DNA of 64,000 nucleotides from Paracoccus yibinensis (GTDB lineage Bacteria > Pseudomonadota > Alphaproteobacteria > Rhodobacterales > Rhodobacteraceae). The translations under genes were made by a program, and so were the position numbers. Location of the stretch: NCBI RefSeq assembly GCF_030846195.1, contig NZ_JAVCWH010000004.1:62001-126000 (forward strand), read 5' to 3'. This document shows positions 1 through 8,640 of the stretch, in pieces; the stretch's first letter is position 1; every line of letters starts with the position of its first letter. Below the pieces are notes generated by a model. That model had not been told where the DNA came from, did no database searches, and was given only the letters and a program-made list of their open reading frames with translations.

Positions 1-1398
1 TACGGCGACTTCACGCCCCATATCCCGCTGATCCTGGGGCTTGCGATCACCAGTCTGCTGGGGGTGCTGCGCGGGCAGGGGTGGATGGACATCCGCGCGG
101 GCATCTTTCACGTCATCCATGTGTCGATGCCGTCGCTGTCGGTACTGATCGTGGTGGGAATGATCATCGGCGTCTGGATCGCGTCGGGCACGGTGCCCAC
201 GCTGATCTGGTACGGGCTGACGATGCTGAACCCGCAGATCTTCCTGGTGGCGGCCATGGTGCTGTGTTCGGTCGTGTCGCTGTCCCTGGGCACAAGCTGG
301 GGCACCGTGGGCACCGTCGGCGTCGCCCTGATGGGGATCGGGGCGGGGTTCGGCATCCCGCCCTACTGGACCGCGGGGGCGGTCGTGTCGGGGGCGTTCT
401 TCGGGGACAAGATCTCTCCGCTGTCGGACACCACGAACCTTGCCCCGGCGGTGACGGGGGTGAACATCTTCGACCACATCAAGAACATGCTGCCCACGAC
501 CGTGCCTGCGATGCTGATCGCCCTGGCGCTCTATTGGCTGGCCGGCAGCTTCCTGATTTCCCCGGCCGAGACAAGCTTTGCCCGGATCGAGGCGATCACC
601 ACCACCCTGGACGCCCAGTTCCGCCTGGGGCTGCTGCCGCTGCTGCCCGCCCTGGTGGTCGTGGGGCTGGCCGTCACCCGCCAGCCGCCGCTGCCTTCGC
701 TGTTCGCGGGCGTCCTGCTGGGCGGGCTGATCGCGATCCTGTGGCAGGGGGCGGGGGTGCATGACGTCTTCACCTATGCCCAGTCCGGCTACAGCATCGA
801 AACCGGCATCGCCGACATCGACAACCTTCTGAACGCGGGCGGCATCCAGTCGATGATGTGGACGATCTCGCTGATGCTGATCGCCCTGGGCTTCGGCGGT
901 GCCCTGGAACGCACCGGCTGCCTGGAGTCGATCATCCAGGCAATCATCGGCCGCGTCAAAAGCTTCGCAGCCGTGCAAAGCAGCGCCATCGGCACCGCCT
1001 TCGCCACCAATGTCGTCGCGGGCGATCCCTATATCTCGATCGCGCTGCCGGGGCGGATGTATGCGCCGCTGTATCGCGGCATGGGCTATTCCACGCTGAA
1101 CCTGTCCCGCGCGGTCGAGGAGGGGGGCACGCTGATGTCACCGCTGATCCCTTGGAACGCCGGGGGCGCCTTTGTCATCACCGCCCTGTCGCTGGGCATC
1201 ATGGACGGCAACCTGACGAACCTGTTGTATATCCCGTTGGCCTTCGCCTGCTGGACGGCGCCGCTGATCGGCATTTTCTATGCCGTCACGGGCCTCTTCT
1301 CGCCGCGCGCCACGACAAGCGAGCGCCGCGACTGGGACCACCAGAACGAGGATGTCATGGACCTGGGCGATCACGCCCTGGCAGAAGCTTCGAAATAA
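1..1398 (+). CDS. nhaC: Na+/H+ antiporter, NhaC family (5' end outside window)
   Basis: Membrane antiporter exchanging Na+ for H+, used for pH and sodium homeostasis. The reading frame is open from base 1 and ends at TAA 1396-1398, so the N terminus lies upstream of the window and about 465 residues are visible. Hydrophobic segments run throughout, and the NhaC-type signature GAFFGDKISPLSDTTNLAP lies at about 391-447. A second conserved hydrophobic half follows at about 850-1290, with a short charged cytoplasmic tail. The family assignment is from the signature; substrate preference is inferred. It converges with exonuclease III, 3 bases away. Confidence 0.9.
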   Translation, partial: YGDFTPHIPLILGLAITSLLGVLRGQGWMDIRAGIFHVIHVSMPSLSVLIVVGMIIGVWIASGTVPTLIWYGLTMLNPQIFLVAAMVLCSVVSLSLGTSWGTVGTVGVALMGIGAGFGIPPYWTAGAVVSGAFFGDKISPLSDTTNLAPAVTGVNIFDHIKNMLPTTVPAMLIALALYWLAGSFLISPAETSFARIEAITTTLDAQFRLGLLPLLPALVVVGLAVTRQPPLPSLFAGVLLGGLIAILWQGAGVHDVFTYAQSGYSIETGIADIDNLLNAGGIQSMMWTISLMLIALGFGGALERTGCLESIIQAIIGRVKSFAAVQSSAIGTAFATNVVAGDPYISIALPGRMYAPLYRGMGYSTLNLSRAVEEGGTLMSPLIPWNAGGAFVITALSLGIMDGNLTNLLYIPLAFACWTAPLIGIFYAVTGLFSPRATTSERRDWDHQNEDVMDLGDHALAEASK

Positions 1399-1401
1399 GG
1401 T

Positions 1402-2187
1402 CTAGAGATCGAAGCTGGCCAGCACCGGCACATGATCGCTGGGCTGGTCCCATCCCCGGCAGGGGCGCAGGATGCGGCTGGCGTGACCGGCATTGGCGAT
1501 GTCCCGGCTGGCCCAGATATGATCCAGCCTGCGCCCCTTGTCGGCGGCGTCCCAGTCCTTGGCGCGATAGCTCCACCAGGAATAAAGCAGGCCTGACGGG
1601 ATGTCCTGGCGCGTCACGTCCACCCAATTGCCCGCGTCCTGGGCGGACAGCAGGTGATCGACCTCGATGGGGGTGTGGCTCACGATCTTCAGCATCTGCT
1701 TGTGGGACCACACGTCGTCTTCGCGGGGCGCGATGTTCAGGTCGCCGACCAGGATCGACTTTTGCGGGTTGTCGGCGTGGAAGACGTCGCGCATCTCGGC
1801 CACGAAATCCAGCTTTTGGCCGAACTTCTCGTTCACTGTGCGGTCGGGGATGTCGCCGCCTGCGGGCACATACATGTTGTGGATCGTCACGCCGTTTTCC
1901 AGCCGCGCCGAGACATGGCGGGCATGGCCCAGGCTGGCATAGTCGCGGTCGCCCGCATCTTCCAGCGGCAGGCGCGACAGGATCGCCACGCCGTTGTAAC
2001 CCTTCTGCCCCCGCGCCACGACATGGGTGTAGCCAAGCGCCCGGAACTGGTCGAGCGGGATCTTCTCGACCGGGGACTTGCATTCCTGGAGGCAGAGGAC
2101 ATCCGGCGCCTCTTCCTGCAGGAACCGCGCGACCAGACCTTCGCGCAGGCGGACCGAGTTGATGTTCCAGGTGGCGATGGTGAACAT
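1402..2187 (-). CDS. xth: Exodeoxyribonuclease III
   Basis: AP endonuclease/3'-5' exonuclease of base excision repair, 261 residues, normal for the ExoIII branch of the EEP fold. Visible motifs are the N-terminal TWNINSVR, the metal ligand Glu35 in CLQECKSP, a central GDLNIAP with catalytic Asp/Asn, and C-terminal SDHVPV. I chose ATG 2185-2187 because an AGGAG box sits just upstream and the protein then starts MFTIATWN as in homologues. The open frame continues another 58 codons upstream, but that stretch does not resemble the family. The gene is monocistronic and divergent from the MFS gene. Confidence 0.95.
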   Translation of the reverse strand: MFTIATWNINSVRLREGLVARFLQEEAPDVLCLQECKSPVEKIPLDQFRALGYTHVVARGQKGYNGVAILSRLPLEDAGDRDYASLGHARHVSARLENGVTIHNMYVPAGGDIPDRTVNEKFGQKLDFVAEMRDVFHADNPQKSILVGDLNIAPREDDVWSHKQMLKIVSHTPIEVDHLLSAQDAGNWVDVTRQDIPSGLLYSWWSYRAKDWDAADKGRRLDHIWASRDIANAGHASRILRPCRGWDQPSDHVPVLASFDL

Positions 2188-2336
2188 GGCAGTCTCCTTT
2201 GGTGCGGGGACCCTAGCGGGCGGGGCGGCCGGAGTCGAGTTGAGGTTGCGGAGGAAATTTCCGTGCAACATCAATCGCGGCTTGGTGATCGGGCAAACCG
2301 GCGCTAAGCAGCCTCCATCCGGCAAAGGGGGCCAGC

Positions 2337-3653
2337 ATGCGATTGACGGTGGACGAGGCATTGGCGCGCGGCGGGGCCGGGCGGTTTCAGTGGCGGCTTC
2401 TGGGGATCTTCGGGCTGGTCTGGGCGGCCGATGCGATGCAGGTGATCGCGGTGGGGTTCGCCGCGCCCTCGGTTGCCGCCACTTTCGGCATCGAACGCGT
2501 CACCGCCTTCCAGATCGGCACGGTGTTTTTCGCGGGCATGTTCCTGGGCGCCTTTGCCTTTGGCCGGATCGCGGACCGCATCGGGCGGCGCAACATCCTG
2601 GTATTGACCGTGGGGATGGACGCGATCTTCGGGTTGGCGTCGGTCTTTGCGCAGGACTTCACGCTGCTTCTGGTGCTGCGCTTCCTGACGGGCGTGGCCG
2701 TGGGCGGCACTTTGCCCGTGGACTACGCGATGATGGCGGAATTCCTGCCGCCGCGGAACCGGGGCCGCTGGCTGGTCTGGCTGGAAGGATTCTGGGCCGT
2801 GGGCACGATCGTGGTGGCACTGACCGCCTGGATCGCCGTGGCGCAAGGGGCGGTGGCGCCCTGGCGCTGGATCTTCGCGGTGGCCGCGATCCCGGCGCTG
2901 ATCGGGATCTTTCTTCGCATGTGGGTGCCGGAATCGCCCATGTACCTGATCCGCAGGGGGGACGCGGCAGGGGCCAAGGCGGTGATCGACCGGGTGCTGG
3001 TCACGAACGGGATGCAGGCGCTGCCCCGTGATGCCGAACTGGTTCCCGCGCCGGTGCCGACCGGGGCCGAGACTTCGATCTTTTCGGATCTGCTGCGGGT
3101 GCGGACCATCGGCGTGCTGGCGGTGTGGTTCCTGGTGTCGCTGTCCTATTACGGCGTCTTCGTCTGGGTGCCGAACCAGCTTGTGACCGAGGGCTTCGGC
3201 TTCGTGCACGGCTACGGCTTTCTGGTGATCCTGGCCCTGGCGCAGGTGCCGGGCTATGCGCTTGCCGCCTGGGGGGTCGAGGCCGTGGGGCGCCGGGCCA
3301 CGCTGCTGGGGTTCCTGCTTCTCAGCGCCGCCGGTTGCGCGCTGTTCACGGTGGCGACCGGCACGGCCATGGTCGCCACCGCGCTGATCCTGATGAGCTT
3401 TGCGCTGCTGGGCACCTGGGGCGCGCTTTACGCCTTTACGCCCGAGCTTTACCCGACCCACCTGCGCGGCACCGGCATGGGCACGGCCAGCGCCATGGCG
3501 CGGCTTGGCGGGATCCTGGCGCCCAGCCTGCTGGCCTTCGTCTTCGCCAGGGGGTTCGGCTTTGCCATCGGCGTTTTTGCCGCGCTGCTGCTGCTGGGCG
3601 CGCTGGCGCTGCTGCTGGTCAGGGCGGAAACCCGCGATCAGGCCATCGCCTGA
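2337..3653 (+). CDS. MFS transporter, sugar/organic-acid type
   Basis: Twelve-helix major facilitator of 438 residues in the inner membrane. The loop 2-3 signature GRIADRIGRRN lies at about residues 79-89, and TGVAVGGTLPVDYA plus EFLPPRNRGRW at about 120-145 recall the sugar-porter/SV2-like and aromatic-acid MFS branches. The second half carries the matching hairpin and ELYPTHLRGTGMG near residue 380, typical of the same branch. The start ATG 2337 follows a GCAAAGGGGG box. The substrate cannot be read from sequence: no catabolic genes flank it (exonuclease III upstream, a glutathionyl-hydroquinone reductase 54 bases downstream). Confidence 0.85.
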   Translation: MRLTVDEALARGGAGRFQWRLLGIFGLVWAADAMQVIAVGFAAPSVAATFGIERVTAFQIGTVFFAGMFLGAFAFGRIADRIGRRNILVLTVGMDAIFGLASVFAQDFTLLLVLRFLTGVAVGGTLPVDYAMMAEFLPPRNRGRWLVWLEGFWAVGTIVVALTAWIAVAQGAVAPWRWIFAVAAIPALIGIFLRMWVPESPMYLIRRGDAAGAKAVIDRVLVTNGMQALPRDAELVPAPVPTGAETSIFSDLLRVRTIGVLAVWFLVSLSYYGVFVWVPNQLVTEGFGFVHGYGFLVILALAQVPGYALAAWGVEAVGRRATLLGFLLLSAAGCALFTVATGTAMVATALILMSFALLGTWGALYAFTPELYPTHLRGTGMGTASAMARLGGILAPSLLAFVFARGFGFAIGVFAALLLLGALALLLVRAETRDQAIA

Positions 3654-3707
3654 AACCGCCAGCCGCCCCGGCCCGTTGCCCTGTCATCACGCGAAAGGAT
3701 GGGGGCG

Positions 3708-4682
3708 ATGGGGCAACTGGTCGAAGGCGTCTGGAAGGACGAATGGTATGACACGGGGTCGAGCGGCGGCGAGTTCGTCCGCGATACCTCCAGGCACCGC
3801 AACTGGGTGACGGCCGATGGCAGCCCCGGCCCGACGGGCGAGGGCGGCTTCAAGGCGGAAAGCGGGCGATACCACCTGTATGTGTCCTATGCCTGCCCTT
3901 GGGCGCACCGGACGCTGATCTTCCGGGCGCTGAAGGGTCTGGCGGATCACATCGACATCTCGGTCGTCCATCCCGACATGCTGTGGAACGGCTGGGAATT
4001 CCGCACCGATTTCGACGGGGCCACCGGCGACCGGCTGTTCGGCGAGCCTTACCTGTACAAGCTGTATCTGCGGGCCGATCCCAAGGCCTCGGGGCGGGTG
4101 ACGGTGCCCGTGCTGTGGGACCGGGACGGGGACCGGATCGTGTCCAACGAAAGCAGCGACATCATCCGCATGTTCAATTCCGCCTTTGACGGGGTCACAG
4201 GCAATACGGGCGACTACTGGCCCGAAGACCTGCGTGATCAGATCGGACATCTGAACGACCGCATCTATGACACGGTGAACAACGGCGTGTACAAGGCGGG
4301 CTTTGCTACGTCGCAGGAAGCCTATGACAAGGCCGTCCACCCGCTGTTCGATAGCCTGGACTGGATCGAGGGGATCCTGTCTGACAACCGCTATCTGGCG
4401 GGCGACCGGCTGACCGAGGCCGACTGGCGCCTGTTCACCACCATCGCCCGCTTCGACGCGGTTTATCACACGCATTTCAAATGCAACCGCCATAGGGTCG
4501 TCGATTACCCGAACCTGTGGGGATGGGCGCGGGACCTGTATCAGATGCCCGGCGTGGCCGAGACGGTGCGTCCCGACCATTACACGCGGCATTACTACTT
4601 CAGCCACGACATGGTGAACCCGCACCGGATCATCCCCATCGGCCCGGATCTGGACTGGACCGCACCGCATAGCCGGGTATGA
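3708..4682 (+). CDS. Glutathionyl-hydroquinone reductase (Xi-class GST)
   Basis: Cytosolic GST-fold enzyme that uses glutathione to reduce glutathionyl-hydroquinones. The N-terminal thioredoxin-like domain carries the catalytic motif YACPWAHR (Cys63 from this start), the hallmark of the Xi/ECM4/YqjG class. The C-terminal helical domain contains GDRLTEADWRLFTTIARFD, and the family's late Tyr-rich segment DHYTRHYYFSHD is present. Length of 324 residues is typical. Two in-frame ATGs exist, at 3699 and 3708. The second is preferred because the AAAGG box is adjacent to the first and properly spaced for the second. A hairpin terminator lies just downstream. Confidence 0.9.
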   Translation: MGQLVEGVWKDEWYDTGSSGGEFVRDTSRHRNWVTADGSPGPTGEGGFKAESGRYHLYVSYACPWAHRTLIFRALKGLADHIDISVVHPDMLWNGWEFRTDFDGATGDRLFGEPYLYKLYLRADPKASGRVTVPVLWDRDGDRIVSNESSDIIRMFNSAFDGVTGNTGDYWPEDLRDQIGHLNDRIYDTVNNGVYKAGFATSQEAYDKAVHPLFDSLDWIEGILSDNRYLAGDRLTEADWRLFTTIARFDAVYHTHFKCNRHRVVDYPNLWGWARDLYQMPGVAETVRPDHYTRHYYFSHDMVNPHRIIPIGPDLDWTAPHSRV

Positions 4683-4690
4683 AAGGGAAG

Positions 4691-4713
4691 CCCCGGCGCG
4701 GGAAACGCCGGGG
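4691..4713 (+). terminator. Hairpin after the hydroquinone reductase gene
   Basis: Perfect 8-bp stem CCCCGGCG (4691-4698) and CGCCGGGG (4706-4713) with a 7-base loop, 8 bases after the stop codon. There is no T-tract, so it may be an mRNA-stabilising 3' hairpin rather than an intrinsic terminator. The rest of 4683-4845 shows nothing convincing. Confidence 0.5.
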
Positions 4714-4845
4714 CATCAGAGGGAGAGAGGGAGGAGAGTGTGGCCGCATCCGCCGGCCACTGGGCTTCGGGGGATGAACGCAAAGTCAGGCCAGAGGTTC
4801 CAGAGTGCTGTTCCCCGCCTGCAACCCAAGGCCCGGCTGGCATCG

Positions 4846-6000
4846 TCAGGCGGCGGAAACCCTTGCCGGGGACCTGCTGACCGTCAGATGCCGGGCGCAG
4901 TCGTCCACGAACCTGCCTTGGGTCAGATAGGTGCGGCAGGCCTGGAAGGCCGCATTGGCCATGTGCCGCAGGCGTTCGGGATCGGCCAAGGCATGACGCA
5001 CGACATCCTCGAAATCGGAAAAATCCCAGCGGACCGGCAGATAGGTTTCATGGGGGCGATAAAGATCGGGCAGGCTGTCCAGATGCGACATATCGGGCTT
5101 GACCAGGACCGCGCCGGTCATGAAGGCCTCGATATCGCGCCAGCACAGCTCGCCATAGCCGAAGGGACTCCAGCAAAGCTTCGACTGGCGCAGTTCCCGC
5201 AGGAAATGGGTCTTGCTGATCCGCTCGGGCGGGGTGGTGACGATGCCTTGCAGGCCTTGGGTAACCCGGACCGAATGTTCGCGCATCGCCTGATACCAGG
5301 ATGTTCCCTCGGTCGCGAGGCGGACATGAAGATCAATCGGGCGATCCGCCGGATCGGGGGCCGCGCCCAGGAACCCCGGCATCAGGTGCGGAGCAGCCAG
5401 GAAATTCGGCATCAGATCAAGCCGATCCAATAGGGACACCGGCACCTGCCGGTCCACGATCTGCCCCGGAATGCCATAAAGGGTCATGTAGTATTCAGTC
5501 AGGTTCGTGTCACCCAACCGGGGGGACAGGAAGGCCTGCCGATCACGGAACAGGGCCTTGCGCAGATAAAGATCCACAAGCGGCTCGAGCGCGCGGCCGA
5601 AACGCAGGTCGATATGGGCGAAGCTGTCGAGGAAGACGACCTGGGCTGGATTGTGACGGGTGCGATAACGGGCAATCGCCTCGGCCAGCCGGTCGATGTC
5701 TTCGGTAAACCAGGGCTGGATCAGCACGATGTCAGCGGCAGGGACGCTGTCACGGAAGATATCGGTGATGGGCCGGGCGCGGAAATCGGTTCCATAGCGC
5801 GCTGCCAATTCGGAACCATAATGAAAATAGGGATAGATGCTGGCCCAGCAGATCCGGTTCGGGTGATGAAGGATGAGAACCCGTGTTTCCGCCCCGCGTG
5901 AGAAACCCGTCGCCAGCAAGGATCGAGAGAAGGGTTGATAAACCTGGTGCAGACGTTTGCGCGCCGCCCCGCCCCGGAGGCCGTGACTGAGAAAATACAT
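4846..6000 (-). CDS. Putative glycosyltransferase (family 1-like C-terminal domain)
   Basis: A 384-residue protein with no signal peptide or membrane helix. The C-terminal half has the layout of a GT-B donor-binding domain: SPFGYGELCWRDIEAFMTG and GAVLVKPDM near residues 290-320, where Gly/Glu-containing loops bind nucleotide sugars, then YRPHETYLPVRWD and a helix-rich tail. The N-terminal half (VLILHHPNRICWASIYPYFHYG) resembles a Rossmann start. Donor and acceptor sugars are unknown. It stands alone, with no polysaccharide genes beside it. Its base composition looks lower in GC than its neighbours, which may indicate transfer. The start ATG 5998-6000 has only a weak GGAAA box. Confidence 0.6.
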   Translation of the reverse strand: MYFLSHGLRGGAARKRLHQVYQPFSRSLLATGFSRGAETRVLILHHPNRICWASIYPYFHYGSELAARYGTDFRARPITDIFRDSVPAADIVLIQPWFTEDIDRLAEAIARYRTRHNPAQVVFLDSFAHIDLRFGRALEPLVDLYLRKALFRDRQAFLSPRLGDTNLTEYYMTLYGIPGQIVDRQVPVSLLDRLDLMPNFLAAPHLMPGFLGAAPDPADRPIDLHVRLATEGTSWYQAMREHSVRVTQGLQGIVTTPPERISKTHFLRELRQSKLCWSPFGYGELCWRDIEAFMTGAVLVKPDMSHLDSLPDLYRPHETYLPVRWDFSDFEDVVRHALADPERLRHMANAAFQACRTYLTQGRFVDDCARHLTVSRSPARVSAA

Positions 6001-6002
6001 TG

Positions 6003-6085
6003 TTAACCATTTCCGAACAGACAGTTACAGGAACAGGATAATCGGTCCGGTGCCGGAAATGCCGTTAATCTGAAGAAGCGGTTAA
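6003..6085. promoter_or_regulatory. TTAACC-type motifs upstream of the glycosyltransferase, possible CtrA half sites
   Basis: Three TTAA cores occur in about 80 bases of an otherwise GC-rich region: TTAACCAT at 6003-6010, TTAATC at 6065-6070 and GTTAAC at 6081-6086. TTAACCAT resembles the CtrA half site described for Rhodobacterales. The 13-base spacing of the second and third cores does not fit the classical TTAA-N7-TTAA site. The first copy touches the start codon of the glycosyltransferase, so binding there would repress rather than activate. Confidence 0.25.
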
Positions 6086-6223
6086 CGGCCCGAAGCCCAC
6101 TTCACGGGGCCGGGCGGTGAGGAAATGCCTGATCTGGCGGCTGTCTCGCCGGATGGCAACGTCCAGGGGGCAGCCCTCTGCGCCGATCCGGGCCGCAGGG
6201 GATGGCGCTTGCCGGATAAGCAA

Positions 6224-6248
6224 AGGGCCCGGCATCAAGCCGGGCCCT
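6224..6248 (-). terminator. Intrinsic terminator of cenR
   Basis: Perfect 10-bp GC-rich stem (AGGGCCCGGC at 6224-6233, GCCGGGCCCT at 6239-6248) with a 5-base loop. On the minus strand it is followed by TTTG, giving a short U run 20 bases after the cenR stop codon. Confidence 0.7.
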
Positions 6249-6268
6249 GCAATGTCGGTCCTATCCGG

Positions 6269-6955
6269 TCACGCCACCAGCCGATACCCCCCCGACTCCG
6301 TCACCAGCAGCCGCGCATTGCCCGGATCCGGCTCGATCTTCTGCCGCAGCCGATAGATGTGGGTTTCCAGCGTATGAGTCGTCACGCCGGCGTTGTATCC
6401 CCAGACCTCGTGCAGCAGAACGTCGCGGGCGACCACGCCGTCCTGCGCGCGATACAGGAATTTCAGGATGTTGGTTTCCTTCTCGGTCAGGCGGATCTTG
6501 CGGTCCTTGCCGTCGATTAGCATCTTCATCGCGGGCTTGAAGGTATAGGGCCCAAGCTGGAAGATCGCGTCCTCGGACTGCTCGTGCGTGCGCAGTTGCG
6601 CGCGCAGGCGGGCCAGCAGGACGGGGAACTTGAAGGGCTTGGTGATATAGTCGTTCGCGCCCGCGTCCAAGCCCAGGATCGTGTCGGCGTCGGTGTCGTG
6701 GCCGGTCAGCATGACGATGGGGCACTTGACGTTCAGCTTGCGCAGCTTCTTGCACAGTTCCCGCCCGTCGGTGTCGGGCAGGCCCACGTCCAGGATGACC
6801 AGGTCGAAGATCGCGCCCTTGGCGGCATCCACGGCGCCCGCACCGGTGCCGGCTTCGGTCACGTCGAATTCGTCGGTGGCGATCAGCTGTTCGGCCAGGG
6901 CCTCGCGCAGGTCTTCCTCGTCATCGACCAGCAGGATCTTTTTCAGTCCGGGCAT
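6269..6955 (-). CDS. cenR: CenR-like OmpR-family response regulator
   Basis: DNA-binding response regulator of 228 residues. The receiver domain (1-120) has the acidic pair at Asp11/Asp12, phospho-acceptor Asp56 in ILDVGLPD, Thr84 and Lys106 in YITKPF. The C-terminal winged helix (about 130-228) includes KETNILKFLY and THTLETHIYRLRQKIEP. EDLREALAEQL at the N terminus and LLARLRAQLRTHEQSEDA in the linker match CenR, the essential envelope regulator described in Caulobacter and Rhodobacter. The assignment is by recalled similarity. The start at 6953-6955 follows a strong AGGAGG box. No histidine kinase is adjacent, as is usual for CenR, so the partner is elsewhere. Confidence 0.85.
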   Translation of the reverse strand: MPGLKKILLVDDEEDLREALAEQLIATDEFDVTEAGTGAGAVDAAKGAIFDLVILDVGLPDTDGRELCKKLRKLNVKCPIVMLTGHDTDADTILGLDAGANDYITKPFKFPVLLARLRAQLRTHEQSEDAIFQLGPYTFKPAMKMLIDGKDRKIRLTEKETNILKFLYRAQDGVVARDVLLHEVWGYNAGVTTHTLETHIYRLRQKIEPDPGNARLLVTESGGYRLVA

Positions 6956-7090
6956 GTTGCCTCCTGTCACATGTTGCGCGATCAGGTGGGCAGCCTCTGC
7001 CGTCCCGTCCAGCATCATGTCTGAAATCTCACATGGAGTTGTCGGGAAAGGCGCTTATGTTTCAGATTGTTTCAACCTGCCGGACCCTTG

Positions 7091-8149
7091 ATGAGCCTGA
7101 TCCCCACCCTGGCCGAGACCGTATCCCGCGCCCGCAGCGACCTGCGCATGGGACTGCCGGTGATGATCGGCCCCTGTCTGGTCGCGGCGGTGGAAACCCT
7201 GGCGCCCGCGCGGCTGGAGGCGATCCGCGCCCTTGGACGGCCCGTGCTGGCACTGACCGAGCGGCGGGCCGAGACGCTGAAGGCGCGCGCCTATGACGAC
7301 GGGCTGGCGCGGGTGATCGTGCCCGACAGCGCCGATCATGCCTGGTTGCGGGCGCTGGCCGATCCCTCGGGCGATCTGATGACGCCGATGAAGGGGCCGC
7401 TGTTCACGGAACGCGAAGGCGACGCCACGCCCCATCTGGCCGGGCTGGCGCTGGCGAAATCCGCGCAGCTTCTGCCCGCCGTGCTGGTGGTCGCGGCGGA
7501 ACCCTTGCCGGGCCTGACGCAGATTGCCCCCGGTCCGCTGCTGGCCCGTCTGGCGCACGAGGCCGCGATGGCCCCGGTTGCCGCCGCCAACCTGCCCCTG
7601 ATCGCAGCGGAACGGTCCCGCCTGCACATCTTCCGTCCCGATGACGGCGGGGCCGAGCATTACGCCATCGAGATCGGCGATCCCCCTCGCGACGCGCCCG
7701 TCCTGACGCGGCTGCATTCGGCCTGCTTCACGGGCGACGTGCTGGGCAGCCTGAAATGCGACTGCGGACCCCAGCTTCATGCCGCGCTGTCGGCCATGGG
7801 TCAGGCGGGGCAGGGGGTGCTGCTGTATCTGAACCAGGAAGGCCGGGGGATCGGGCTTGCCAACAAGATGCGGGCCTATGCGTTGCAGAACCAGGGTTTC
7901 GATACGGTGCAGGCCAACCACCGCCTGGGGTTCGAGGATGACGAGCGCGATTTCCGCATCGGCGCGGCCCTGCTGCGGCGGATGGGGTTTTCGCAGGCCC
8001 GGTTGATGACCAACAACCCCCGCAAGGTTGCGATGATGGAAAGCCACGGCATCGCTGTCACCGAACGGGTGCCGCTGGTCGTCGGACGCAACCGCTTCAA
8101 CGAGGCCTATCTGGATACCAAGGCCGAAAAGTCGGGGCATCTGCTGTGA
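7091..8149 (+). CDS. ribA: GTP cyclohydrolase II with a degenerate N-terminal domain
   Basis: First step of riboflavin synthesis: GTP to 2,5-diamino-6-ribosylamino-pyrimidinone 5'-phosphate, formate and pyrophosphate. The C-terminal half carries the zinc cysteines in HSACFTGDVLGSLKCDCG, the catalytic NQEGRGIGLANK and the late TNNPRKV. The first 150 residues align in position with the DHBP-synthase domain of bifunctional RibBA enzymes, but the acidic ENEGD-type signature is missing, so only cyclohydrolase activity is expected. ATG 7091 is preferred over an in-frame TTG at 7067. No clear ribosome-binding site is visible. It overlaps the next gene by 4 bases (GTGA). Confidence 0.9.
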   Translation: MSLIPTLAETVSRARSDLRMGLPVMIGPCLVAAVETLAPARLEAIRALGRPVLALTERRAETLKARAYDDGLARVIVPDSADHAWLRALADPSGDLMTPMKGPLFTEREGDATPHLAGLALAKSAQLLPAVLVVAAEPLPGLTQIAPGPLLARLAHEAAMAPVAAANLPLIAAERSRLHIFRPDDGGAEHYAIEIGDPPRDAPVLTRLHSACFTGDVLGSLKCDCGPQLHAALSAMGQAGQGVLLYLNQEGRGIGLANKMRAYALQNQGFDTVQANHRLGFEDDERDFRIGAALLRRMGFSQARLMTNNPRKVAMMESHGIAVTERVPLVVGRNRFNEAYLDTKAEKSGHLL

Positions 8150-8640
8150 GGCCGGACGATCTGGTCCTGACGCCCCAGGGGGTTCGGTATCGCGGGCGCC
8201 TGTTTCCGTGCAGCATCGGCAAGCGCGGCGTGACGCGCGACAAGCGCGAGGGGGACAAGTCCACGCCCTCAGGGATCATGCGGATCACCGGACTGTGGTA
8301 TCGCCCCGACCGCCTGGCGCGGCCCGCCCCCTGGGCCCGCCCCATCGGCCCGGGCGACCTGTGGTGCGATGCGCCGGATCATCCGGGTTACAACCATCAC
8401 GCCCGGGTGCCACTGGCAGCCAGCCACGAAAGGCTGCGCCGGTCCGATCCGCTGTATGATCTGGTGCTGACGACGGACTGGAACTGGCCCGATGCCGTGC
8501 CGGGCCGGGGGTCTGCGATCTTTCTGCACCAGTGGCGCAGGGCGGGTTTCGGCACGGAAGGATGCATCGCCTTTGCAAGGTCGCACCTGATCTGGATTGC
8601 CCGCCATGCGCAGCCGGGCACGCGGGTGATCGTGCCCTAA
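8146..8640 (+). CDS. L,D-transpeptidase (YkuD) family protein
   Basis: A 164-residue YkuD-fold protein. The catalytic signature is complete: FLHQW with His128 and GTEGCIAFA with Cys140. It starts with GTG overlapping the ribA stop (GTGA), so the two genes are translationally coupled. There is no signal peptide, unlike classical L,D-transpeptidases that act on periplasmic peptidoglycan. This short form (domain of unknown cellular role, sometimes called YkuD_2/ErfK-like) is common in Rhodobacteraceae, and its real substrate is uncertain. The stop overlaps the convergent alkB by 4 bases. Confidence 0.8.
   Translation: MRPDDLVLTPQGVRYRGRLFPCSIGKRGVTRDKREGDKSTPSGIMRITGLWYRPDRLARPAPWARPIGPGDLWCDAPDHPGYNHHARVPLAASHERLRRSDPLYDLVLTTDWNWPDAVPGRGSAIFLHQWRRAGFGTEGCIAFARSHLIWIARHAQPGTRVIVP

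Noticed and set aside
6065-6086. Paired TTAA cores as a full CtrA site
   Set aside because: Spacing is 13 bases rather than 7, so only half-site status is tenable.
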